64,000 nucleotides of DNA. It comes from Arctopsyche grandis. Its lineage: Eukaryota; Arthropoda; Insecta; Trichoptera; Hydropsychidae. Both the position numbers and the translations under genes were made by a program. The notes under the pieces are model-generated. The model worked only from the letters and a program-made list of their open reading frames with translations, made no database searches and had not been told where the DNA came from. Positions 11,733 to 21,395 of the stretch are shown in pieces (the first letter of the stretch is position 1; each line of letters begins with the position of its first letter). The stretch is from NCBI RefSeq assembly GCF_051622035.1, contig NC_135360.1, forward strand, positions 9,104,001-9,168,000, given 5' to 3'.

Positions 11733-12427
11733 CCCATTTCGGCCGGGAAAGTCCCGATTTTTACGTAATTTGCGTTAGTTCGGTCTTTTTCGTAAAATTG
11801 TTTGATTTGTCCGGTTTTTTCTGACTACTAATTTATTTTTTCTATATTGTATTTATTTCCACATTTTTCCTTGTTCAAAAAAAAAATTATGATATAAATA
11901 TACTACATTTATATACAATATATCAATTCATTTTAAAGTAAAATTAAATATTTTGTTACAATATTCATAAAGAATCCCTTTGTGCTATTTATTATTTTCA
12001 TTATATTTATTTTTTTATCTATTTTCTTTACCGGAACATACAATTCTTTTAAAGAAATGTATGTTCCGATGGAAATTATATTACTTAACAAAATAAGATA
12101 TCAAAATTTTCAATTGCACATAATTTTTGCAATTAAAAGAAACTGAGAATATGTTTTTGGAAAATTTAATGCGTTTCAGAAAAAATATCAGTCTATGGCG
12201 CGTGGACATCGAATATTACATTATTTTTTTAACCTTTTCTATTTTCCTTGTAAACAAGAATTCTACATTCTGAAAAAAATATAAAGCTGCTTGTATTACC
12301 AAGAAGGGAATACAAAATTATTCAAGGGAAAAATTATAAAGTTTGGAACACTTTTTTTTTTTTATAAATTAAGGGGGACAATTTTTTGCGGAGCGTCCCG
12401 TTTTCAGACCTGGGAAATATGGTCACC
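11733..12427. mobile_element. Non-autonomous DNA element with GGTGACCATATTTCCCAGG-like end
   Basis: The right end (12370-12427) reads GGGGACAATTTTTTGCGGAGC, CCCGTTTTCAGACC, TGGGAAATATGGTCACC. The left end has a weaker related inverted sequence (CTCCCATTTCGG...). A second right end of the family occurs at 32440-32508. No coding sequence seen. Confidence 0.4.
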
Positions 12428-12643
12428 TTAAGCATCTATTTATTAGCATCTATCGCAAAATGCTAAAAATACGTGTCTCTGACTAATGCTTTTTTTTAAT
12501 GCTGTGGTTCAAAACTTAGATTATATTTAATAATTTAAGCTAAATTCATGTGTAATCGTATATATAATTATAATATAAAAATCAATTATTATTAACGCAG
12601 TGCTTTTAATAAAAAAAAATGTAATTATTGAATTATTGAATGC

Positions 12644-12845
12644 CGGTTGAATTAGCTTACAGGACGAGTTCAGCACTTTTCAGCTTGTTGTAGTTGGAAT
12701 TTATTTTTCAAATTCTTTTTTTGTATCATCGCATTCGCTAGTTTTGGATTTTTTTTATTTTGCCATCGAATTTCAAATCTAAACATCGACGGGAAAATTC
12801 GTTTACAGCAGACAAGCAATATGTAAGCAAAATGTGTAAAAAAAT
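12644..12845 (+). pseudogene. Relic of a gene-6-like 5' end, copy 1
   Basis: The stretch aligns with the region 5' of and including exon 1 of gene 6: GTTGAATTAGCTTACAGGAC, TTGTTGTAGTTG, TTTTGTATCATCGCATT, GCCATCGAATTTC and ACAAGCAA before an ATG at 12821. The ATG is followed at once by TAA. No later exons were found before the next mobile element. It lies downstream of gene 2, where gene 6 lies downstream of gene 5. Confidence 0.65.
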
Positions 12846-13316
12846 ATTTTTGTTATTTAAAATTCGCTAGATAACTAATTATACGTATTTTAAAGCAATT
12901 AAATACCACAATCATTACAAAAAATACCTGGCTCCAAATCCAATACTCACTTTTTGTCACAAAAATAATAGTTTTTGCACCTATTTATTTAAGGGTCAGG
13001 ATAGGTTAGGTTAAGTTAAGATTGACCCTATTCATTTAAGATTTGGTTAAGAGATATGTATCTGCTGACGATATTTTGATAAAAATGCTTCGACAACATT
13101 ATGAGGTGGCAGGACAAAACAAAAATTGTAATAAACATTTCGTTGCTACGATACAAATAAAAACGAGTTCGCATTTTTGCATGATCATAAAACTTCATCT
13201 ATTGTTACTACGTACATAGCTAAAGTTAAAAATAGGCGACTGCGATTCAAAGATAGATCGCATGCTAAGATAGACCGCATACTAAAGTAGCACCGTTTTA
13301 TTTTTCATTTAAAATA

Positions 13317-13821
13317 GGTTGTGGCTATTTGCAGGTACTATATCTGCAAATTATTGGCTATTTGCTGGTACTATATCTGCGAATTATTGGCTATTTGCAG
13401 GTACTACATATATCTGCAACAGTTGCAAAGCCTTCTACGCATGCGTGTGAACTGTCACTGTCAGCGTGTTACCTGTTAAAATTTTGTTTTAAACCTCTTA
13501 AAATTTAGTTCGAACTCGTAGAGTGACGTAGAGTAAAAAATATAATCCAAATTAGTTAATATTATTAATTGTTAGAAAATTATTATCATATATGTACAAC
13601 GTATAATACCTACATACAAGTACAAGCCGCGAACTAGCTAAATGATATAAATCTATTATAATAACGTGCGAAATTTAGTTGCCTCATGTATAGTGAACGA
13701 TTGATTAAACAAGTCTAGCATACATCAAATGTAAGAAATTATAATCGGTATATAAGTTCACGCGCATGCGTAGAAGGCTTTGCGCCCGTCGCAGATTTAG
13801 TACCTGCAAATAGCCACAACC
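13317..13821. mobile_element. Mutator-like MITE with 9-bp target duplication
   Basis: Terminal inverted repeats begin GGTTGTGGCTATTTGCAGG on the left and end CCTGCAAATAGCCACAACC on the right. TTTAAAATA lies on both sides, a perfect 9-bp target duplication. The left arm's subterminal unit (GCTATTTGCAGGTACTA) is repeated three times. A piece of the same family is at 3119-3188. The empty site is visible in gene 1 intron 5 at 7932-7940. Confidence 0.72.
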
Positions 13822-13989
13822 TTTAAAATATTCGTTAGGGAAAAAAATTAAAATACAAATTTATGCCTGTTACATATCTTGCATCATGCCACACACGTAC
13901 ACACATATGTACATATACATACATACATGTGTAAAATGTCAAATATAATCAATTTATTATAATCTTTAAGCAAAACTAATCCAAAAGGG

Positions 13990-14214
13990 CAGAGCCGTGT
14001 TTCTCGGCAACGATTTTGGCGCCCTTGGCAAATATCTAATTTGGCGTCCCATTTATTGTATTAAATAAATAATAAATATATTTTAATACAATAAAATATT
14101 ATTATTAAAATAAAAAAATTGAACAATTGAAATAGAATTACAAAATTAAAAAATAAAATAATTTTATTATTGATTTTGGCACCATCCTGTTGCCAATGCG
14201 TTGTTACGGCATTG
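13990..14214. mobile_element. hAT-like short element inside the gene-1-like relic
   Basis: Ends are CAGAGCCGTG on the left and TACGGCATTG on the right, with flanking 8-mers CAAAAGGG and CAGAAGAG (six of eight equal). It interrupts the relic of exon 6; removing it restores alignment to gene 1. Confidence 0.45.
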
Positions 14215-14449
14215 CAGAAGAGTATCAAAAGTAATTTCAATACACTATGTATCTAATTTATGTAAGTATGTATGTACATAAATACATTTAATATTAATGA
14301 CAGTCATGATTAATATCGGACTGAAACTTAAAAATTATATGAACTTCATATACATATGTATGTATGTACATACGTACTCACTAGTATGAAATAATCTACA
14401 TATGTATGTACATATATTTGCAATTAAAAAATGTTATTATATAAGTTTC

Positions 14450-14606
14450 ATTATCGTTCGTTTTTATCGCTCTCTTTTTCTATATACATATAAATGTAAG
14501 TGACCCGTCATTTAACATCGTCCATATTTTCACCAATGTCATATTATCATAGTATATGTAGTATTTGTATGGAGCAGTCGTAAATGATGAATTGGTAATT
14601 GCCAAA
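14450..14606 (+). promoter_or_regulatory. Conserved upstream block of gene 3
   Basis: Same block as at genes 2, 4 and 5; core AGTGACCCGTCATTTAA at about 14499. It lies immediately before exon 1 and after a relic of a gene-1-like copy. Confidence 0.5.
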
Positions 14607-17600
14607 ATGCGAGAAATATTATATATGACTATTACCTGCTTCGCTTCGATCTGCGCCAAAGAATTGCGTAAATATCATGTGTTGTATATTAATACATTTA
14701 AATATTAATAACTAGTGTTTTTACCCGGTTTCGCTCGGTATTTGTAATATAAAACGCATATACATGGCTAAACTAATAGTAAACATTTTACCCATTCGAA
14801 ATGATAAATTAATGAATGTGTGTGTGTGTGTGTACGCTCCCGCACAGTGCATCTGACGCTGACGCCACCCGTTCCAACTCACTCAATATCAGGAACACAT
14901 GCCAGACGCTCCAAACCCCCCCCCCACTTCCTCGCGTCTTCTCGACATGATCGGTCGTCACGCCACATCACTATGCATATCATATACTCCTTTAAAATTT
15001 GTTATTTTTTTTAAATCTCCATATTTGTCTACGCATCTGCCACAAACGTTTTTATGTTTTTATATATATTATTATGTGCCAGTGTTTTTACCCGGCTTCG
15101 CTCAGTATTTGTAATATAAACCGCTTAAAATGGCCAATCTAATAGTAAACATTCTATTAAATTTATTTGAATATTCATTTGTTTATAAATTGAACGTCAC
15201 GGATTCTACGAACCAAACAAACAAACATACATACATACAAAGTCTCTATCGAAATTTTATATTAGATGAATCAAAGAAATCAAATTTATCAATCACTTAT
15301 ACATAAATGGAACTGAATGTTTTTATTTATCGGTTATAAATTTTAGTGTAATTTATGAATTAAAAAAAAATTATATATGACCCCTAAAAATTCCCCCTTT
15401 ATATTATCTTATATTTATTTTCACAAAAATTTTAAATATATAAAAATATTTTGAAAAATCAATATTAGCCAATTCGAAAAATTTTAGACGAGTTGGAGGT
15501 ACATACATACATACCTATACATTTATGTAAGTTCAGCACCCCGGCACTTATTTTAGCAATACACCACTGTGTATGCCTATCTATCTGTACAATATTGACA
15601 GTGCAACTAAAACTTATAACGTTATAAATTGCTACTTCAAGTTTACCCCTAGGAGACGGCATTTTAAAATTGTTTTAAGGACACGTACAACCAGGGCCGC
15701 TTCTTCCATATGTACAAATGTGTGCAACGCACACAGGCGGCTGAAATATAAAGGCGGTCAAAAGAAATGAGAGTCGAAAAAATTATATTCTTTAAAAAAT
15801 ACGAAACAAGACATCGTACTTTTTAAAATGCATTTAGTCTGTTTTATTGTACATATACTTGTGGATTGCTGTTGCAAGTTACAACTTGTAACACACCCGA
15901 ACTATAATTCGGGGAAATACCGGATTAGCAGGTATATGTAGCTTCGATATAGAGTTAGGTATTTTATGTTCTATTATCTGTGCGACTGCCAGATGTATTT
16001 CTTCAAGGATGTTGAGTATTGTTTGGTCATCGAAAGAAAATGTGTGGGCAGTGCTGGCTTTACACCCGAGGGTGCCCTCGGGCTTTTTTTCTTAACACTC
16101 TTAGAAAGAACTTTCGCCTTTGGCGGTCTAATCTAAAATTTTGAATGGCTTTTGGCGCTCTAATTTAAAATTATAAAGCGCCTTTGGCGCATCGTTCGGC
16201 ACCCTAACTTATTTGCCCAACCCAGCCCCCGCTAAAACTGGCACTGTGTGGGATTGGAGGTAAAAACACTATATTTTCATGAATGAACATGAAAACGTTC
16301 AGTCTCTCTTGTCGTCTTGTCAAAACTAAATGTTGTGGTTTTCTGTCTGTTTTTCTGGTTAATTTTATTTCTCACACAATATTTATTACAATGTAAAATT
16401 TTTGTACTACTCGTATGCACTTCATTTTTATTTTTTATTTTTTTATTAAATAAATTTTATTTATTTTAAAATTAAAGACATGTCCAACTATGAAATAAAC
16501 ATTATATCCTGTAAAATATTATGTACTATGTAACCCATTTTTTTTATATTACAGAGAAAAAAAAAAAAAAAATAAAATATAGTCTATTTGTATGTATGTG
16601 CATATATATCATTTAATCTTAATCAAAATTACTGTACTGTATCTGAATACTGATATTTTCTCCTAATATGTATAAATTCCAGAATTTTATTGCAAATAAA
16701 GATATTAGCTTTCAATTTCAGCTCCATATTTAAAAATTTGTGATAGAGATTCTCCCGAAATAAATGACTGCATGAAAAATTCCTTACAAGCCTTGGCACA
16801 AATATTTCAAACAGGTAATTCATTCAATTTTTAAAAATCATTATTTTACATTATTATGCAATTATTTTATTATAACGAGTAAAAATGGTTCAGTGATTAC
16901 TAGTCAAATGTGAACCGGTCACAGGACAACCGGTCGCTCTAGATCGGTCACACGTGATCACCCGTCACACTAAATCTGGTCACGAGAAAACTGGTCACAT
17001 CCTAAAATTGATCACGAGAAAAGTGGGGATTTAGGGTGTGACCAGGTTTAGGGTGCGACCAGTTTTCTCGTGACCAGTAAAAGTGTGACGGGTGATCATG
17101 TGTGACCAATCTAGAGCGACCGGTTGTCCTGTGTCTAGTTCACATATGACTAGTAGTCCGTTTATTGTAAAAATACTCCAAAATATATACTTTAAACCAG
17201 GTGATTCAAATTACTCAATACCGGATATCAGCAAAATAAATTGTGACGATGTATTGAAAAATGTCAAAATTAATTCTAAAAGAAAAACTTTTCTGAATAT
17301 AACAAAGTTGGACCTACTAAGATGCCACAATTATGATGTGGAAAATATCACGTGAGATTATCTTTCTGTAATGGTTTCTATTTGTGTCAAAATATTGTAG
17401 TTTGATATTTTTATTTTTGGTATAGAATGCACTTCGATGGTAGCGGTTTAAAAAATACTTTAATCAATGGCATCATTGGACCTTTTGAAGTTTTTGGACA
17501 TTATGAAATATTAAGAGAATACCCATTATCAACAATAAGTGCAACTGGAATCGTCACAGGATTGCTGAGTGAGTTTGGTTAATATAAATACATGTGAGAA

Positions 17601-18049
17601 ATATTTCAATCTCATAATTTCAATTGAAAACTATAATTTCAGGTTCCTTCACAAATGCCAGTATTGACTTTAAGACGTACGTAAAAGACAGTACAAAATA
17701 TATTAAAGTAACAGACGTTAAAGTCAGTTTTTTATATGAAAGTGGTAATCTATATTTTACCAAAATTTTCCCAGGAAGTAAAATAATCGGTGAGCAAAAT
17801 TGCATTTAAAAAGCTTATTTTAATTTTTTAAAAATAATTGTAATTTGGTTTGCAGCAAAAACAGTGAACAATAGAATCAACATTAAACTTCCGAAATATA
17901 CGAAATCTGTCAATCCTGCTATGGAAAACTTTTTTAACGGACAAACTAAAGAATATTTAAATGCATTCTTAGCACAATATACATATGATCAATTATTGCC
18001 GGAAAAATACCTGCCATCCCTTGAATATCAACCAAAGCTCGAAGATTGA
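14607..18049 (+). CDS. takeout/JHBP-family secreted protein, gene 3 (6 exons)
   Basis: Exons 14607-14667, 16722-16814, 17201-17351, 17426-17568, 17643-17789 and 17856-18049 join in frame to 262 codons plus TGA. The first exon reads MREILYMTITCFASICAKEL, a signal peptide close to those of genes 2, 4 and 5. Cys27/Cys37 flank DSPEIND. Exon 3 starts GDSNYSIPDIS with the subgroup's extra cysteine, and NIT crosses the exon 3/4 junction. The C-terminal helix ends YTYDQLLPE with a 14-residue tail. Intron 1 (about 2.05 kb) is inflated by two Helitron-like fragments, a TG tract and a hAT-like MITE; intron 2 holds a large palindrome (16891-17160). Exon 1 is 2 kb from exon 2, but its phase, sequence and upstream block match genes 2, 4 and 5, so the join is well supported. 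Confidence 0.85.
14711..14810 (-). mobile_element. Helitron-like 3' end fragment
   Basis: ACTAGTGTTTTTACCCGG followed by TTTCGCTCGGTATTTGTAAT is the reverse complement of the family's 3' end (hairpin GAGCGAAGCCGGGT, then CTAG). Only about 100 bp are kept, followed by a TG tract. In intron 1 of gene 3. Confidence 0.55.
15080..15266 (-). mobile_element. Helitron-like short element
   Basis: About 187 bp with the 3' end hairpin region (ACCCGGCTTCGCTCAGT) and the 5' terminus (read on the minus strand) TCTAATATAAAATTTCGA. Same family as 37280-37465. The terminal CTAG is degraded to CCAG. In intron 1 of gene 3. Confidence 0.6.
16049..16246. mobile_element. hAT-like MITE (CAGTGCTGGC / GCCAGTTTTAGC type)
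   Basis: 198 bp with terminal repeats CAGTGCTGGCTTTA and TAAAACTGGCACTG (opposite orientation). Flanks share TGTGGG. The inside is rich in GGCGC/GCGCC short inverted repeats. In intron 1 of gene 3. Confidence 0.5.
16891..17160. repeat. Near-perfect 270-bp palindrome of GGTCAC units
   Basis: The left half (GATTACTAGTCAAATG, GGTCACAGGACAACCGGTCGC, TCTAGATCGGTCACA, GATCACCCGTCACAC...) is the reverse complement of the right half down to GCATATGACTAGTAG. The arms are built of repeated GGTCAC / GTGACC motifs and meet near 17020. It would form one long hairpin. Probably a foldback-type non-autonomous transposon in intron 2 of gene 3, ending about 40 bp before exon 3. No coding capacity. Confidence 0.8.
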
Positions 18050-18789
18050 AACTAAAAACGGACTCTTTTAATGTGTGAAACTTATACTAACATTTCATAA
18101 AATAGTGATACAATATGTAATCTACGACAACTACAAGATTTTTCATAATATATTCAGCGCTGTTAAAAAAACGGACTCTTTTACCTATAATATATTATAT
18201 GAGAAACTTATACTAAAATTTAATGAAATAGTAATATGTATTTCAACTTGAATAAGTGTGAAATTTGAAATTTTAGCTAATAATATTTCAGGAATATTAT
18301 ACATATGTGTATAACTGTTGCTAAGAAGAATTACAAGGACGAATTCGATTAAGATTTATCACATAGTTTCTGCATTGAATTAAAATATCTTAACAAAATA
18401 ATCTTTAAAAATTATTTTTCAACAATTACATTGCATTTTTATTCTACACTATAATTAGTTCGACCATGTCTCCTTTTTTACGTGGCTTGTGCTCTTTAAA
18501 ATAAAAATACTTCAGGAATAGCCAAGAAAAATTCGTTTAAGATGTATCGTTTTGGTGTTTTATTAACATTTAATTTTATTAGACTTCAATTTTAAATAAT
18601 AAATAATTTAGATGAATGTTTACGAAATTTATATATTATATGTATGTACATACAATGTAATGATACAACAATTAAAAAATAGTTGAAAATTACAAAAATG
18701 TTTGTTATTCAAATATAAGATGAAAAATACAAAGACAAAAACAAGTATATAAAAATACAATATCAAATTAAAAGCATAGAGCATGTTTA

Positions 18790-18827
18790 GATTTTAGCAC
18801 ACCACAGATTTGTGGTGTGCTAAAATC
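18790..18827. repeat. Perfect 16-bp stem hairpin
   Basis: GATTTTAGCACACCAC, loop AGATTT, then GTGGTGTGCTAAAATC: sixteen paired bases with a six-base loop downstream of gene 3. The left half recurs at 25569-25584 after gene 4, where a different repeat takes over right after the loop. Confidence 0.8.
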
Positions 18828-19327
18828 GATCAGTTACAATTATATTATGTATATTCACTGAAATATCTTTCAGCATCCACACTATTAGCTGGACACCAAA
18901 TTGATCCTGAGAAGCACAACCATACGCTTCATATTTAATTTTTCTTACCATCAATAGACTATAATAATACGTATAATGAAGCTATCGTTTCATATTTATA
19001 TTATGGTAACTTTTATCTTAAAAAAAAACCAATTTTACATTTATTTTTGAAGCATCTACTCGCATATCTTACGAATTTCGCATTTATTAGCATCCGTTCC
19101 GAATTTAAGCATCTATTTTGCAAAATCCTTAATATATTTGTCCAACTATAGTGCTTTCTCTCTTTTTATTACTGCCCTCTATTGAACTAGTTATAAAGTT
19201 GTGGTTTGAAATATTTATATTTAATAATTTAAGCTATTCTGAATTTATACGTAAAAATTATAATAAAAAGATCTATTAATATTAATGTGGTGTCTTAATA
19301 TACAATAAAAAATGTTATTACTGAATG

Positions 19328-19590
19328 CTGTTTGAATTAACTTGCATTTGGATCATTACTTTCCGCCGATTTGTTGTAGTTGTAATTTAATTTACAAATT
19401 CTTTTTAGCATCATTGCATTTTCTGGTTTTGTATTTCATTACTAAATGTATCCTTTGTCTTTTTTTTCATCGAATGTCCTCCAATTTGAACCTGAAAACC
19501 GAACGAAAAAGTTGTCTCCAAGGGCACAAGCAATATGACTTTCAAAATATCAATCGTATTCACGTAAAATTTCCATACCCTTTCGTAAAT
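19328..19590 (+). pseudogene. Relic of a gene-6-like 5' end, copy 2
   Basis: This copy aligns well with 33185-33415 upstream of gene 6, through TTGTTGTAGTTG, ATTTTCTGGTTTTG, AAATGTATCCTT, CATCGAAT.TCCTCCA and GCACAAGCAA. It contains ATG at 19535 with ten codons (MTFKISIVFT) against MSSKILIV in gene 6, then TAA at 19565. It lies downstream of gene 3. Confidence 0.72.
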
Positions 19591-19709
19591 TTTGAAAAAA
19601 AAAATCATTAATAATTGCCGAATATAATATTTCAATTTTGCCAATATTGATTAACGACGTAAAAGGCAAAAAAAATTACATTATGAGTTTATGATTCTTG
19701 AATTACAAT

Positions 19710-20880
19710 CAGGGACCTGAACCGTTATTTATTTCTTTCCGGTTCTTAAATATTAGCATGTTAATGTAAATACACGCACATATACATATACTACCTCTCT
19801 TTATACGGCTTTTCACTATAACTTATTGTGATTAACATATTTTTAGTATATATGTACAATCCTGTAAGTTTGACCATTAATGTTTGTCATTTTTGTATGT
19901 AATAAAACGCGTATTAAATTTTCTTAACTTAACTATTATATATTATCAAAAATCTATAAAACTTTTATCAGACCTACATAAATTAGAATACGCTTTAGGT
20001 ATATGGAATCCTCATAGTAAAAAAAAAATGTTATATGTGTCGAAAGGGTACAAAAGAGAATTACAAAGATTACTTCTTAACTTAAATCACTTTCTTATAA
20101 CGAAATATTGAAAAGAATGAATCTCACTAGATTGGACACGAGAAAAATAAGAGGCGACTTAATTGAAGCCTTTAAAATATTAAATAATCATTATAATTGT
20201 GATATGTCCAAACTTATTACATTCAATGAAAACACTCATCTCATCTCAGAGGTCACTCACTCCCTTAGACTCCAAAAAGAAAAATCGAATAAATTGATCA
20301 GAGATTCCTTCTTTTCCAACAGAGTGGTTTCAGTTTGGAAAAGTCCCAATAACGTAGTAATTTCTGAAAGAATTAATATTTTAAAAAAAAAGCTAGATGT
20401 ATTTCTTAAACTTAAAGGATTTCCGTAATTCTTCTTTTCCAATATATTTTCTATATTTTTGCTTAATAGGTTACTGTTCCAGGTATTTTTTATCTTGAAT
20501 ATTTATTCTTTGTATCTTTTGGTATTCTCTCTTATGTCATATCCTTTATAGTGTTTTTTTTTTGTCTTGTATCTTATTAATGTTATGAGTATTATTATTT
20601 TATTTCATTATCTATACTAAACCAATCCCCTTGGGCCTATCAGATTTGCCACCTTACCCATGTATTCTAATAAATAAATATATAAATAATTCCATCATTC
20701 CCAAAAAAAATTACTGAATGTTTTCAAACAAATTGTAAAAAATTAAAAAAAAAATTTTTGTATATATTAATTTTACCGAACCGAAAAAACGAACCGCAAA
20801 ATAATATCGGCTCTGTTTTGGTTTTCATTCCCGTAAAAATTACGGTTAGTTCGGATTTCGGTTTTCGGTTCGGGTCCCTG
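19710..20880. mobile_element. hAT-like element containing a CR1-type insertion
   Basis: Ends are CAGGGACCTGAACCG and CGGTTCGGGTCCCTG (inverted). The flanking 8-mers are ATTACAAT and ATTGCAAT (seven of eight equal), the duplication length expected for hAT. Inside lies a retrotransposon fragment (19880-20440). No hAT transposase seen. Confidence 0.6.
19884..20428 (+). mobile_element. CR1/jockey-like non-LTR retrotransposon, C-terminal fragment
   Basis: Two adjacent frames (19884-20111, then 20108-20428) encode the region after the reverse-transcriptase core: a piece ending YKRELQRLLLNLNHFL, then RLDTRKIRGDLIEAFKILN, HSLRLQKEKSNKLIRDSFF, NRVVSVWKSPNNVV and a terminal KKKLDVFLKL. This is the usual C-terminal pattern of CR1-like elements (RGDLIE...FFSNRVV..WN.LP..VV). 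A frameshift and stop separate the halves, so it is dead. Confidence 0.7.
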
Positions 20881-21237
20881 ATTGCAATTGTTGACTGCAA
20901 GTATTATACGTGTAATATCTTTTTTGAATAAAAAAAACTAATTTTAATAAAAAAAAAAATAGGGCTCCAAATTTTTATATTATGTACTATAAAAAAATAA
21001 AAAAGCATGTTTTGAAAATTATAAAGCACTCCCATTTGTGAAAATATACATTTCAAGCTATGACTACATACACATATGTACATACGTACATACATATGTA
21101 TGTACATACTCACTACTATGTAATTATCTACATACATATATGTATACGTATTGTGTAAAAATGTGTTTTTGAAGAAAATCGTATTTATTTTAAGTGTGGA
21201 AAACATGTTGTATTTATATTTATGCTATTTTAACATC

Positions 21238-21395
21238 TTAAGTTTCATTATCATATGTCTTTATCGCTCTTTTTTTATATGTATATTCATGTAAGTGACC
21301 CGTCATTTAACATCGTCCATATTTTCCCCAATGTCATATTGTTGTTTGTATTTGTATATAGCAGTCGTATAATAAATGATAAATTAGATGTCAAA
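21238..21395 (+). promoter_or_regulatory. Conserved upstream block of gene 4
   Basis: Same block; core AGTGACCCGTCATTTAA at about 21294, then GCAGTCGTATAATAAATG and the start codon. Closest to the gene 5 copy. Confidence 0.5.

Larger units (their letters stand above)
13296..14250 (+). pseudogene. Relic of gene-1-like intron 5 and exon 6, interrupted by two elements
   Basis: With insertions removed, the order matches gene 1 at 7915-8085: TTTTATTTTTCATTTAAAATATTCG, TTTATGCCTGTTACAT, a tacata region, AATGTCAAATATAATCAATT, then GCAAAACTAATCCAAAA continuing as CAGAAGAGTATCAAAAG-TAATTTCAA, against exon 6 of gene 1 (GCAAAACAAATCCAGAAGAG...). A Mutator-like MITE (13317-13821) and a hAT-like element (13990-14214) split it. 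It stands just before gene 3, as gene 1 stands before gene 2. Confidence 0.7.
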
